Source: a virus
IMG/VR virus record: IMGVR_UViG_3300025154_000006
Span: 1 to 64,000 of that record
Reading direction: 5' to 3' (one strand)
Length of the DNA: 64,000 nucleotides
In this document: piece after piece, positions 53,830-62,084 of the stretch
Numbering within the stretch: the stretch's first letter is position 1
Layout of the letters: each line of letters begins with the position of its first letter
Program-made: the position numbers and the translations under genes
Notes under the pieces: generated by a model
The model's input: the letters and a program-made list of their open reading frames with translations, nothing else
Told to the model about the DNA's origin: nothing
Database searches by the model: none

Positions 53830-53853
53830 TTTTGTATACCTCTTATTTGCAGT

Positions 53854-54804
53854 TTACACCATATTTGCATTTACGTCTATGTATTGTTTTACAATCTTGA
53901 TAAAGTTGGTAGGAGAAAATGGGTCTCCAATCATTCGTTCTCGCCAGGAGGAAACGTCTTCTCTTGGCTTGCAGGCAGATTGCATTGTGTCCCAAAGATT
54001 GCCAACCGCAGAATCAAGTGGATATTCCATAATGTCCCTATACTTATCCCACGACTTTACGTAATCGAAATTATCTTGTGAGTTTCCAATCCTTGGCGGG
54101 ACATTCTCTGCCATCATTAGGGTTGGTTTTCCGCGGGCAATCGCAAGATAGGCATAAGTTTCTGTGCCAATTACCAAGTCCGCTGTATCTATTTCTTTAA
54201 AGGACTGATCTGGTAAACCAAGTACATACTTGACATTGGAAATCCTGTGTAGTCCACAACTGTCCAGTGAGCGAAGGTATCTAACCGTAATGTCAAAAGA
54301 GTGTGCTTTTTGTGCCTCCAAAAGACGATCCATTATTTTGTGATTAATCTCCTGGTTGACCGGAGCGTTCCAACCATTTGTATTTGCATGAATTGGAGCA
54401 AATGTTACTTTTCGTATTATTTTGGATACTGGCGCAAATTCTCTCTGGTCGCAGAACGACCAGCCAACAATGTGTACTGGTTTTGTAACTCCAATGCGAT
54501 CTAGTACTTGTTTATGTCCTATAGACGGAACGAAAATAGCAGTCGTTTTGGGATGTGGATGACATTCTCTAAAATCATACCAAAGCGGCGGCCTTGCCGT
54601 GTGCCCAAACAGAAAAATTAGACAACTCTCGGGCATTTTATTAATTCTGTCTATTCGCCATTTTGTTACGTCGCTATCAAAAAGGGCAACCGTTGGATTT
54701 TGGGTATAGTCGGCTGGTTTCCAGCCAGCATTTCGCATGGCCTGTTCGTATGCCTGGCCCTTCTCTTGATGATCGCGAATAAAGAAAGTTGTCTTATCTG
54801 TCAT
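53854..54804 (-). CDS. GT-B-like glycosyltransferase, paralogue 1, 316 aa
   Basis: C-terminal VIGTETYAYLAIARGKPTLMM-type pattern (residues ~233-253) is the nucleotide-sugar side of GT-B enzymes such as CDP-glycerol or polysaccharide transferases. VTFAPIHANTNGWN near 150 is shared with the paralogue at 57726 (LFAPMHTMGP). Likely modifies a surface polysaccharide or virion protein. Overlaps the methyltransferase gene by 11 bases. Confidence 0.6.
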   Translation of the reverse strand: MTDKTTFFIRDHQEKGQAYEQAMRNAGWKPADYTQNPTVALFDSDVTKWRIDRINKMPESCLIFLFGHTARPPLWYDFRECHPHPKTTAIFVPSIGHKQVLDRIGVTKPVHIVGWSFCDQREFAPVSKIIRKVTFAPIHANTNGWNAPVNQEINHKIMDRLLEAQKAHSFDITVRYLRSLDSCGLHRISNVKYVLGLPDQSFKEIDTADLVIGTETYAYLAIARGKPTLMMAENVPPRIGNSQDNFDYVKSWDKYRDIMEYPLDSAVGNLWDTMQSACKPREDVSSWRERMIGDPFSPTNFIKIVKQYIDVNANMV

Positions 54805-55435
54805 TGCGCTTCCGTAGCGTCCAGATGAATTCCCACTCCTGCTTCGGGCCGGTAATACTTTCTATGATTTCAAGCCCGGCGTTCTGGAATATCTTTTCCC
54901 AAGTAGGGCGAAATAGATGCCATTCATATTGGCGATTTCGCGAAGCAAGTTGCCGAAACCCCTCTTCGTGAATACTGTTTCTGTAACTTATGCAGTTGGG
55001 GGCCTCTATGTAAAGAATGCCATTTGGCGACATAAACCTGCCAATTGCGGCTAGACTTGCTTTATGATCTATGTCTTCCGGGTCCAGATGTTCGATTACA
55101 CCCAATAGAACAACTACATCAAAGGTATGTCCAAAGTCGGTATCTTCGATCAGACCACAACGAATATCTGCTTCCGGTACTTTCTTTTTGGCAAGTTCGC
55201 AGGCAACGGGAGAAAAGTCAAGTCCGGCATACCGCGCGGTTTTACCCCACCTATCTGCAAAGTAACGCAGTAAATGTCCGTTTCCGCACCCAAGATCCAG
55301 GATGTTCTCGATATTTTGGTGTGATCGCACGGCACTGAAACAAAATTCGTCTCGTTCGTCACCAGACCATTTTTCGGGGTCGGCAATATAATACTCGTTA
55401 TATTTCTTGATCAGAGCGCTATTTGAAATATCCAT
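54794..55435 (-). CDS. Class I SAM methyltransferase, 213 aa
   Basis: ILDLGCGNGHLL near residue 45 is the SAM-binding loop, GLDFSPVA near 70 the second acidic strand, and VVLLGVIEHLDPED near 110 the UbiE/BioC-like motif. Substrate unknown, but its position among glycosyltransferase genes suggests a sugar. Confidence 0.75.
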   Translation of the reverse strand: MDISNSALIKKYNEYYIADPEKWSGDERDEFCFSAVRSHQNIENILDLGCGNGHLLRYFADRWGKTARYAGLDFSPVACELAKKKVPEADIRCGLIEDTDFGHTFDVVVLLGVIEHLDPEDIDHKASLAAIGRFMSPNGILYIEAPNCISYRNSIHEEGFRQLASRNRQYEWHLFRPTWEKIFQNAGLEIIESITGPKQEWEFIWTLRKRNDR

Positions 55436-55454
55436 GCAGTTTTATCCTTTGTTT

Positions 55455-55673
55455 TTAAAAGTCGGACAGTTTGCCAGTCATAATAATTTTTTCAACCGCG
55501 GCAATGGCGGCGGCTTCGTCTATCGCATTAACGGTATGCCCAAAGTTGTCAATAACAACCATGTTCCCATCTCCAAACATCCCTCCTTCCATAATCTGCG
55601 CAATCATGTTGCCATTCCTTGTGACAATCATATAATTCTCTGCCCCTTTTTTGTACCGGATCATATCTTCCAT
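55455..55673 (-). CDS. Hypothetical protein, 72 aa
   Basis: Small alpha/beta protein with an Ala-rich helix (DEAAAIAAVEKIIM). No family recognised. Function unknown. Confidence 0.5.
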   Translation of the reverse strand: MEDMIRYKKGAENYMIVTRNGNMIAQIMEGGMFGDGNMVVIDNFGHTVNAIDEAAAIAAVEKIIMTGKLSDF

Positions 55674-55696
55674 ATTTTCTCCTTTTATTGTCTATT

Positions 55697-55711
55697 TTTC
55701 GCGGTGCGAAC
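55697..55711. repeat. Dispersed palindrome, copy 17
   Basis: TTTCGCGGTGCGAAC, intergenic, directly next to the stop of the 55712 gene, as for copy 13. Confidence 0.65.
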
Positions 55712-56344
55712 TTATTCTACGTTTGTTATAGTACCACTTATAACAGTTGGGTCAAAGGGGTGGACATCGCCACCGCGAATTATTGCGGCCTTACTCGCCT
55801 CTCTTGCGTATACGCCCGTAGTAGATACCTGGGCAAGCGCCGCAATTAGCAAGGGATTGGCCTCTATTGGCGCATCTAGTTTGAAAGTTTGCCCGGTTGT
55901 AAGCATGGTAATAAAATGGTTTCCGCTAATTGTTTTCATAGTAAACGCCGGGAATGTTCGGGTATTCTCGTCCATGTGAATAAGGCAAGCCTCTAGTTGC
56001 GCCCTGGCCACTCGCGCTTGTCCAAGTCCAATTACTGTCTCTTTCGTAACCCATCCGCCGCCAAGCGCAATAACACATAAGGCGATCCCGATAGAATAAA
56101 CCACGAAATTAGCAACTTTCTTAATGGCAATGACCATGTGGTCGAATAAATCATTCCAACGGGCATCTTCGATTGCTTTCTGCTCTGCGGCTTTTTCATT
56201 CGCAGCGCGAACCTGTTCATCAAAAAGCGCCCGCTGATCGGTTTCTACAACTATTTGATAAGCTTTGGCCTCGTCCACGACTGCTTTGTTCCCACAGCCA
56301 ACTAGAAAAAGCGCAAATAAAACAAAAGAATATATTTTTTTCAT
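55712..56344 (-). CDS. Phage lipoprotein with membrane segment, 210 aa
   Basis: Start taken at ATG 56344: MKKIYSFVLFALFLVGCGN has a signal peptide and lipobox LVGC. A helical region follows, then a second membrane segment (FVVYSIGIALCVIALGG). Possibly a superinfection-exclusion or envelope protein. A palindrome copy is in the coding sequence. Confidence 0.6.
   Translation of the reverse strand: MKKIYSFVLFALFLVGCGNKAVVDEAKAYQIVVETDQRALFDEQVRAANEKAAEQKAIEDARWNDLFDHMVIAIKKVANFVVYSIGIALCVIALGGGWVTKETVIGLGQARVARAQLEACLIHMDENTRTFPAFTMKTISGNHFITMLTTGQTFKLDAPIEANPLLIAALAQVSTTGVYAREASKAAIIRGGDVHPFDPTVISGTITNVE
56198..56212. repeat. Dispersed palindrome, copy 18
   Basis: ATTCGCAGCGCGAAC, inside the lipoprotein gene; first and central-flank bases differ. 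Confidence 0.65.
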
Positions 56345-56380
56345 TTTAGTTTCTTCTCTGCAATATACCATGTTTTGGGG

Positions 56381-57016
56381 TTATTTGACGATTTTGGCAT
56401 ACGTCATGCAGACTGAAACACTTGGAACAATTGTTTTCACTATGGCCAACAGTTCGTCTATATTGCCACCACCAAAAGCCTCGTGGAACTCGCCACGGAA
56501 TATCTCTATTCCCTTAAGTGGCTCTAGGTCTTTGAGGATCTCAAATTCTGCGCCTTCGCAATCCATAATCATTACTTTGGGCGGCTTGTCGAATTTACAC
56601 ATCTTTAGAGCATCTTTTAGTGTCTTTGATTTCACAATTGGACCAGCCTTGCTACCATAAATCCTATGCGCGCCCGAGTTCTTTGTCATGTGCATTCTAA
56701 TGTCTCTGCCATCTCCAGTAATGGCAAAGTTAAAAACCTTGATTAGATCGCCAAGTCTATTCGTTTTGATATTTGCCATTAGTCTACTGTAGTTGAGCGG
56801 TGACGGTTCAAAGACGAATACCCTGGCGCCGTACTTCTTTGCCAGAGTCATACTTACTTCGCCAGTATGTCCGCCGATTTCTATTACGGTATCGCCTGGT
56901 TGCAGATTCCACGTATCGGGCCGGTACTCGGTCTGGATTTCGTCCATGATAAAATTTTCCTCCCACGAAGAATCGCAGAAAACTAGTCCGAGCGGATTAT
57001 TCATAACATTTTGCAT
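56381..57016 (-). CDS. FkbM-type methyltransferase, 211 aa
   Basis: VIEIGGHTGEVSMTLAKKYG and VFVFEPSPLNYSRL are the SAM-binding core of FkbM enzymes, and KVMIMDCEGAEFEILKDL near residue 148 is the family signature. Such enzymes O-methylate sugars. Overlaps the GT8-like gene by one base. Confidence 0.8.
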   Translation of the reverse strand: MQNVMNNPLGLVFCDSSWEENFIMDEIQTEYRPDTWNLQPGDTVIEIGGHTGEVSMTLAKKYGARVFVFEPSPLNYSRLMANIKTNRLGDLIKVFNFAITGDGRDIRMHMTKNSGAHRIYGSKAGPIVKSKTLKDALKMCKFDKPPKVMIMDCEGAEFEILKDLEPLKGIEIFRGEFHEAFGGGNIDELLAIVKTIVPSVSVCMTYAKIVK

Positions 57017-57729
57017 TATTGTCCTCGTGCTTTCTTTTTACCCATTCGATGAAGTATTATAGTGCTACTACTTTCGTATTTTTGGTTCCAAATTGGGTCA
57101 AGTAGTTTTACTTTTACGTCTGGACAATGGCACATAGTTCGGTGCCACGCCATTTGCTCGTCCCAGTCGCCAAATACTTGCCATTCTTGATACCATGTCT
57201 CAAAGAACATCTGCGTATTTTCATTAGTGCGAAAGAAGATTACGCCGGTATTTATAAACGGCATTCTCTTGTCGCCAATCATTGCCTGCGTTATCTCTCG
57301 CTCCATGATACTATTTTTGCTAATGGGAGGCGACAAAAGCGGATCTGCGAATATCTCGTCAACATACCACGGATCGCCGTTTTGCCTAACGTGATACGAA
57401 ACACAAATATCGTGATCTTTCAGATAGTCAAATCCAGTTGTCAAGTCTTTCTTGACGGCTGTATCCGCATCAAGATACAGAGTTTTCTGAAATGGACTAA
57501 GATGGTAAAGAAACGGCTTTACTTTTCCGGCAAGAAACCCAAGTTCGCCGTCTTTGCGCCGCGGATTAAGTCCGTTCCATTCTATAAATGCGGTTCCGTT
57601 AACCTGTATATCGCCAACGGTGGCAATTGGAATGTTTATATTTAGTTTCTTTATAGAGGCGACGCTTTTGCCTGCCACCTCTTTTGCCTTTTCTCCAAAG
57701 GCCATATACAGAAAGCCCTTATCGTTCAT
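57016..57729 (-). CDS. GT8-like glycosyltransferase, 237 aa
   Basis: GT-A fold. LYLDADTAV near residue 86 is the D-x-D metal motif; PFINTGVIFFR near 158 and the C-terminal IWNQKY...H fit GT8-type sugar transferases. Donor sugar unknown. Overlaps the neighbouring glycosyltransferase gene by four bases. Confidence 0.7.
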   Translation of the reverse strand: MNDKGFLYMAFGEKAKEVAGKSVASIKKLNINIPIATVGDIQVNGTAFIEWNGLNPRRKDGELGFLAGKVKPFLYHLSPFQKTLYLDADTAVKKDLTTGFDYLKDHDICVSYHVRQNGDPWYVDEIFADPLLSPPISKNSIMEREITQAMIGDKRMPFINTGVIFFRTNENTQMFFETWYQEWQVFGDWDEQMAWHRTMCHCPDVKVKLLDPIWNQKYESSSTIILHRMGKKKARGQ

Positions 57730-58646
57730 TTTACATACTCCCGAACTATAGACAAGAACCTGTTTGCGTTAAACGTACTGCCAATATTTACTTTTTTCCA
57801 CCGTTCTACGTTTGGGTCTTGTCGCACCGCAAACTGCATGATCATGTTGTCTGACATCCCATCAAGTTGGACAGGATAGTCTATCCATTTGTAGAGACTG
57901 TAGTGCTTAACGGTCATTCCGTCTTCTCGTGGCGGCTGTCCTTGTGATCCATAGAATATCGTTGGTTTTCCTCTGGCAACCGCTAAATGGGCTAGTGTTC
58001 CAGCAGATATTACTATATTATGCCTACCAATACTCGCAAGCGCATCTTTTGTTTTCAGATTGGCTTGCTCAAACGTCACATTTGGTATTTGTGGATCATA
58101 CATGCCGCTTGCAGAAAACGTTTTGCCATATCTAATAGTTACTTTTTTGAATAGTGGCGCCAACTCAAATACTCGCTCAAGCGCTTTTCTGTTTAGTTCA
58201 AAACTTGCTGGAGAACGAAGAAAATCCTGTCCAGCAGGTCCCATTGTGTGCATTGGCGCAAATAGCAACGTCTTTTCCCGCATTGGTTTCCAATTGATTA
58301 CTTCTCCACAAGAAAAGCCACACGGTTCTATTCTTGACCTATATCCATAAGAGATCATGGCGTTCTTGATCTCCCTGGTAAATACAAAGTTGCAACTTAC
58401 TGGAAACTCTTTGTGAAAACCGTCCCAGAAGTACCAGGAATTTGCAGAATGTGGATAGACAAAAATCGGTCTATTTGTTTTCGCAAATTCATTTAGAATC
58501 GGCCTATAGTGATCTTGTTCCAAGTCATATAACAAAAAACTCGCCTCGTCTGGATCGACGGTTTTTCTATAGTTCGCATCAAGTAGTGCTTTTCTGAACG
58601 GACGCGACATATCCCTGCGTTCCAACACATAATATTTTCTTGTCAT
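57726..58646 (-). CDS. GT-B-like glycosyltransferase, paralogue 2, 306 aa
   Basis: Related to the 53854 gene: LFAPMHTMGP and NIVISAGTLAHLAVARGKPTIFYG with the same spacing. Likely transfers a sugar or sugar phosphate. With the GT8-like and two methyltransferase genes it forms a surface-glycan module. Confidence 0.6.
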   Translation of the reverse strand: MTRKYYVLERRDMSRPFRKALLDANYRKTVDPDEASFLLYDLEQDHYRPILNEFAKTNRPIFVYPHSANSWYFWDGFHKEFPVSCNFVFTREIKNAMISYGYRSRIEPCGFSCGEVINWKPMREKTLLFAPMHTMGPAGQDFLRSPASFELNRKALERVFELAPLFKKVTIRYGKTFSASGMYDPQIPNVTFEQANLKTKDALASIGRHNIVISAGTLAHLAVARGKPTIFYGSQGQPPREDGMTVKHYSLYKWIDYPVQLDGMSDNMIMQFAVRQDPNVERWKKVNIGSTFNANRFLSIVREYVK

Positions 58647-58958
58647 TTATAGCGACTCCGCCAATGCTTTTAGGTTTTTTAACAATCTGTTGTTTTTGCT
58701 TTCCAGCGGTTCGTCTTTTATGTCAACAAGGCGCCTTATCGAGCCAAGTCTGCTTTTTACATTCTCTAAATCGTCTGGATGAAAAATTACGCATTTTGGA
58801 TTGCTGTTTGTTTCCTTAAGAAGATATATTGTGCCACGATCTGTATATTTATTTAATGCGTAATGTAGTGTCGGAAAAAGCAGATCGATTGCCTTTTGAA
58901 AACTATCGAGAGTCAGTTCTGTAGCCTCGTTTGAACATGCGGTGCAATATTGTGTCAT
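58647..58958 (-). CDS. Hypothetical protein with Cys pair, 103 aa
   Basis: CTACSNEA at the N-terminus gives half of a zinc site. The rest is helical and charged. Stop touches the next gene. Function unknown. Confidence 0.55.
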   Translation of the reverse strand: MTQYCTACSNEATELTLDSFQKAIDLLFPTLHYALNKYTDRGTIYLLKETNSNPKCVIFHPDDLENVKSRLGSIRRLVDIKDEPLESKNNRLLKNLKALAESL

Positions 58959-58983
58959 TTTGCGATGTATCTCCGGCGATATG

Positions 58984-59295
58984 TCAGTATGTGCGATAAT
59001 TGCACTTGGTATTCTCGCACCAAATGTCTTTTCCGTTGGTTGTCAACTTGTTCACAAGGCCGATCTTCTGACATTTAGGACATATTTTGTCAAGATACCA
59101 ACAGGTTTTTGCTGAGTTCGCACTGCGAAGCGGATTAAATATCTTTTCTCTGCATTCCTCGCAAAGCGGAACAAAAATGCCTAAATTGCTTTGCTCCATT
59201 ATGGCGTCTTTTTTGAAGATCGCTTTCTTGCAAACGGTGCAAATAACCGGAGAATGATCAATTAGAAATTGTACAAATTTATTAATCGGGTTCAT
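58984..59295 (-). CDS. Double zinc-ribbon protein, 103 aa
   Basis: Start taken at ATG 59295 (MNPINKFVQFL), overlapping the end of the GIY-YIG gene by 14 bases. CTVCKK with CEECRE and, later, CPKCQK with CENTKC form two zinc sites. A palindrome copy is inside. Function unknown. Confidence 0.65.
   Translation of the reverse strand: MNPINKFVQFLIDHSPVICTVCKKAIFKKDAIMEQSNLGIFVPLCEECREKIFNPLRSANSAKTCWYLDKICPKCQKIGLVNKLTTNGKDIWCENTKCNYRTY
59116..59130. repeat. Dispersed palindrome, copy 19
   Basis: GTTCGCACTGCGAAG, inside the double zinc-ribbon gene; last base differs. Confidence 0.75.
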
Positions 59296-60043
59296 TTTCG
59301 ACAACCTCCACCAACATATTTTCTGCCATCGGAACCAACGCGAGTCTTTTGGCGGCATATTTTTTCTTAAGAGTTAGAGATATTTTATCACGGGTTTCTT
59401 GAGAAACAATTTTTCCTTTTTGTGCCCTAGATATCTTCAGGCGCGCCTCGAGTGATACGGTTTTGCCTTTTTGCGCCAATGACATCTTGGCGCGCGCTTC
59501 TTCGGAAGCGCGTTTTTCATTATGGTTTTTATTCCCAGTTAAAGCAAGAGACATTTTCATACAGGTTTCTTCCGAGTGATGTTTTCCAAGCATACCTCTT
59601 TTATGTCCTTTTAGCGCCCGCGATATTTTCTCGCGGGTTTCGACGGATACGTTTTTCCTTGCGAGAGACATTTTCTCGCGGGTTTCAAAAGACAAATGTT
59701 TTCCAATATTCGCAAGAGACATCTTTAAGCGAGATTCTTCTGTGTGTCTTGTTCCTAGTTTGCTATATGCTTTTTTGCAAATATTGTATTCTGGACAAAC
59801 ACTGTCTATATAATACTGTTCTCGTTCGACCAGTTGCTCTTTCTCGCATTCTTCGAGAATAGAAAACTCAAAATTTTCTTCACCATACTTATTCCAGGCA
59901 GATTGAAGATGACGACTATGGTGTTTTGTTCTTTTTAAGAGAGAAACATGCTCATTCCACCGTCTATCAATATTAATGGCAGATCCGATATATATTTTTT
60001 CGTTAATCACATTCCTTATTTGATAGATGCCTATAAGAATCAT
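59282..60043 (-). CDS. GIY-YIG homing endonuclease, intact, 253 aa
   Basis: GIYQIRN and YIGSAINI form the nuclease core with Arg (RRWNEH) and a Glu in REQYYID. At least six NUMOD3-type repeats follow (EESRLKMSLA, SFETREKMSLA, SVETREKISRA and so on), which bind DNA. It is free-standing between two genes and overlaps both by a few bases. It shares an identical 114-nt stretch with the broken copy at 668. Confidence 0.85.
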   Translation of the reverse strand: MILIGIYQIRNVINEKIYIGSAINIDRRWNEHVSLLKRTKHHSRHLQSAWNKYGEENFEFSILEECEKEQLVEREQYYIDSVCPEYNICKKAYSKLGTRHTEESRLKMSLANIGKHLSFETREKMSLARKNVSVETREKISRALKGHKRGMLGKHHSEETCMKMSLALTGNKNHNEKRASEEARAKMSLAQKGKTVSLEARLKISRAQKGKIVSQETRDKISLTLKKKYAAKRLALVPMAENMLVEVVENEPD

Positions 60044-60348
60044 TTTTTGGTCTTATTCCGAGACAGCTCTTTGAGCAGAAGAGAAGTATCCATTCCCATA
60101 TCTTTAAGCACATTGTAAATTGCCACTTCAAGAACGGACAGTTCTTCGTGGGTAATGTTGATTTGGCAATGATACTTTATCGCCTCTAGTATCTCGTGGA
60201 TCACGGTAGATTCTTGTGATTGTACGTGCTGTTCTGGCGAAATAAGAATAATCTGGCTCATTGGATTCATTTGCCCAGAATTGTCGGTCCCGCCAAGTTT
60301 TTTGGCGGGAGAATAGATCAGTTCGTAGTCATAAGCCAATATCTTCAT
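60040..60348 (-). CDS. HExxx metallopeptidase-like protein, 102 aa
   Basis: VIHEILEAIKYHCQIN near residue 49 has HE followed by a helix and a second His, similar to ImmA/IrrE-type or phage HEIxEA proteins. Reduced compared with known peptidases, so activity is uncertain. First gene of the minus-strand operon here; its promoter is probably the element at 60386. Confidence 0.55.
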   Translation of the reverse strand: MKILAYDYELIYSPAKKLGGTDNSGQMNPMSQIILISPEQHVQSQESTVIHEILEAIKYHCQINITHEELSVLEVAIYNVLKDMGMDTSLLLKELSRNKTKK

Positions 60349-60687
60349 GTTTTATCTCCTTTGATTGTTGACACACAACATAGTCAATATATCACAAAAT
60401 CCAGCCTTTTTGTACCAGAATACCCATTATCTCCATGGAGAATAATGCCCAAAACCTATACGCGACAACCTTCTCGTGTATAGATTTCCAAGAAAACCGA
60501 TTTTCCGAAAAAGGGAGAGTTTTTATAAGGAGACTATTAAGAAGGGTATAGAGATGGTGCATGAACAGGGGGGGGGTCGCTTATATAGGACTCTTCTTTG
60601 TTCATCCCCCGTTCCCCCTTCCCCCCTCGGCTCGTGGCTTTTCGTGACGCCCCTGCCCCCCTCTCCCCCTACCCCAAGGAGGTAGCA
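60349..60687. other. Divergent intergenic region
   Basis: About 340 nt without a convincing gene between the divergent minus- and plus-strand blocks. It holds a candidate minus-strand promoter at 60386-60394, a G8-like run near 60566-60575, and several C-runs between 60603 and 60674 ending in the ribosome site of the next gene. No clear plus-strand promoter was found. A regulatory or DNA-end function is possible. Confidence 0.6.
60386..60394 (-). promoter_or_regulatory. Candidate promoter of the minus-strand operon
   Basis: On the minus strand, TGATATATT is one mismatch from the extended -10 TGnTATAAT, about 40 nt before the ATG at 60348. Confidence 0.4.
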
Positions 60688-60939
60688 ATGTCTAAACGAA
60701 ACGCTTGTATCTTGTTGGCCGTACTAATGCTCGCCCTCTCCTCCATTGCTTGCGACGATGGCGGGATTGTTGATAACGATTGCGCTACGTGTGGCGGTCC
60801 CGAAACTGGCGGCCAGGTTATGAATCCCGACAACGTTGTTCAGCAGGGATATAGCGCACTGGAAGTGGTATGGTGTAACGACCCGGGGTACAAGGACTAC
60901 AACTCGTGGCACTGCAACGATGTTCGGAGCGGAAAATGA
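60688..60939 (+). CDS. Small lipoprotein, 83 aa
   Basis: Start taken at ATG 60688 (MSKRNACILLAVLMLALSSIAC) behind a strong AAGGAGG. The lipobox LSSIAC predicts lipid anchoring at Cys-22. The mature part has four more cysteines (DCATCGG, WCND, WHCND). May sit on the outer or inner membrane and block other phages; that is a guess. Confidence 0.65.
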   Translation: MSKRNACILLAVLMLALSSIACDDGGIVDNDCATCGGPETGGQVMNPDNVVQQGYSALEVVWCNDPGYKDYNSWHCNDVRSGK

Positions 60940-61034
60940 CCATCCTTCCCGTTGATGTTGGCGCCGTTATCTTTGGCGTGATCATGTCCATCGTCATTCC
61001 CGCGGGCGTGATTGTAGACTCGGTCGTGTTCTAG
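60936..61034 (+). CDS. Small membrane protein, 32 aa
   Basis: Reads MTILPVDVGAVIFGVIMSIV; overlaps the lipoprotein stop by four bases. A single hydrophobic helix with no charged ends. Coding is likely because of the coupled start. Confidence 0.5.
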   Translation: MTILPVDVGAVIFGVIMSIVIPAGVIVDSVVF

Positions 61035-61050
61035 CAAGTCCCAACTTCCA

Positions 61051-61079
61051 AGTAGTCCTCTCTCTACAAGAGGACTACT
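61051..61079 (+). terminator. 11-bp hairpin after the small membrane gene
   Basis: AGTAGTCCTCT (61051-61061) pairs with AGAGGACTACT (61069-61079). No T-run. Could end transcription partly or separate two transcripts. Confidence 0.45.
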
Positions 61080-61101
61080 ACAGTTGTGCGCTTGTACAAC
61101 A

Positions 61102-61155
61102 AGGTACTGCCTAACCTATCTCAATAGGCACACACTAAGGAGGTTGCGATGCCTG
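61102..61155 (+). repeat. 54-nt direct repeat, copy 1 (leader and start region)
   Basis: Identical to 61804-61857. It contains a TGCCTA/TAGGCA hairpin (61108-61130), an AAGGAGG ribosome site and ATGCCTG. In this copy the reading frame from the ATG is only three codons (Met-Pro-Ala) before TAG; in the other it opens a 77-residue gene. Confidence 0.85.
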
Positions 61156-61164
61156 CTTAGGCAT
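61149..61164 (+). promoter_or_regulatory. GCTT-loop leader hairpin, copy 1
   Basis: ATGCCT-GCTT-AGGCAT, a 6-bp stem with a GCTT loop, 37 nt ahead of the 61202 gene. The core CCTGCTTAGG is shared with copies at 61472 and 62468. Here the stem holds a start codon. Confidence 0.6.
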
Positions 61165-61201
61165 AAGCCGCAAGTCTCTTACTTGCATAAAGGAGGTTAC
61201 G

Positions 61202-61435
61202 ATGTTCGCGCTTGGTTTGCTTGTTGGCCTAAGTATTGGTTTGGTTATCGGTGCCATTGGTTTGGTTGCAATGGTGCTGAAAGACGAACGCAATATGGAC
61301 GAATCCATGAAGTCGCCCGTGGTACTTGATTGTATGGGCGAATATTGGTGTCAGTTGCATGAATGCTCTGCTTATGAGTGCGCGTGTGACTGGTCGCATC
61401 AAGACTACCTCGCAATGGTTCATTGCGAGGACTAG
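61202..61435 (+). CDS. Small membrane protein with Cys-rich end, 77 aa
   Basis: One hydrophobic segment (residues ~3-26, with a GxxxG-like pattern) and a C-terminal part with six cysteines and histidines (WCQLHECSAYECACDW). Strong AAGGAGG site. Function unknown. Confidence 0.6.
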   Translation: MFALGLLVGLSIGLVIGAIGLVAMVLKDERNMDESMKSPVVLDCMGEYWCQLHECSAYECACDWSHQDYLAMVHCED

Positions 61436-61471
61436 GCATGTGTGTTCTGCCTATAGGGGGAAAGGCAGAGC

Positions 61472-61487
61472 AGACCTGCTTAGGTCT
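61472..61487 (+). promoter_or_regulatory. GCTT-loop leader hairpin, copy 2
   Basis: AGACCT-GCTT-AGGTCT. The outer pairs differ from copy 1 but remain paired. An upstream hairpin at 61445-61470 has a 10-nt loop. Downstream is the 61541 gene. Confidence 0.6.
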
Positions 61488-61540
61488 AGTGCCGATAAGT
61501 CCTTACTCGCAAGAGAAGGCACAGGCAAAGGAGATGTACG

Positions 61541-61726
61541 ATGGATACCAATACCAGTTTCATGCAGATCGTGCGCGAGGACGGCGTCCGTGACTTGGCC
61601 ATGACTATTCGCGTCAAGTTCGGCCACGCCTTGGAGATGGAACGCCTGGGCAATGACGCCCAGGCCAGCATCTTCCTTGCTGAGGCCATTGAGGCCGAAG
61701 TCAAGGTCAAGGCCGAAACCAAGTAA
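61541..61726 (+). CDS. Hypothetical helical protein, 61 aa
   Basis: Reads MDTNTSFMQIVREDG, soluble, ending in a Lys/Ala-rich helix (EAEVKVKAETK). AAGGAG site 8 nt upstream. Function unknown. Confidence 0.55.
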   Translation: MDTNTSFMQIVREDGVRDLAMTIRVKFGHALEMERLGNDAQASIFLAEAIEAEVKVKAETK

Positions 61727-61803
61727 TAACAACACGGTCGCCATGCTGTCTACAAGGGTGGTAGTAGACAGCATTGGACTGTGCTTGTTGGTGTTAAGCA
61801 CAC

Positions 61804-61857
61804 AGGTACTGCCTAACCTATCTCAATAGGCACACACTAAGGAGGTTGCGATGCCTG
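61804..61857 (+). repeat. 54-nt direct repeat, copy 2
   Basis: Identical to 61102-61155; supplies the leader hairpin, ribosome site and first three codons (ATG CCT G..) of the 61851 gene. Confidence 0.85.
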
Positions 61858-62084
61858 TAGCACAGGTGTTCACATCCGTAAGTGCTGCTCTTCAAGCCGT
61901 CGAGAAGATGGCTGTCGGTCAGCGTATCGTAGTCATGGGCAGAAACGCCCATGTTGTCAACGGCATTGGTTGCAAGACTGTCCAGTATGATAAACAGTCT
62001 TTGTCCGCAACCGCGCGCCCTGTCGATGGGCGCGCGTTCAACCGCGTTAACAACGGACTTGTGTCCATGAAGGAGGCAGAATGA
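61851..62084 (+). CDS. Hypothetical protein, 77 aa
   Basis: Reads MPVAQVFTSVSAALQAVEKM, then a beta-rich part (QRIVVMGRNAHVVNGIG). Starts inside the repeat. Overlaps the next gene by four bases. Function unknown. Confidence 0.6.
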   Translation: MPVAQVFTSVSAALQAVEKMAVGQRIVVMGRNAHVVNGIGCKTVQYDKQSLSATARPVDGRAFNRVNNGLVSMKEAE

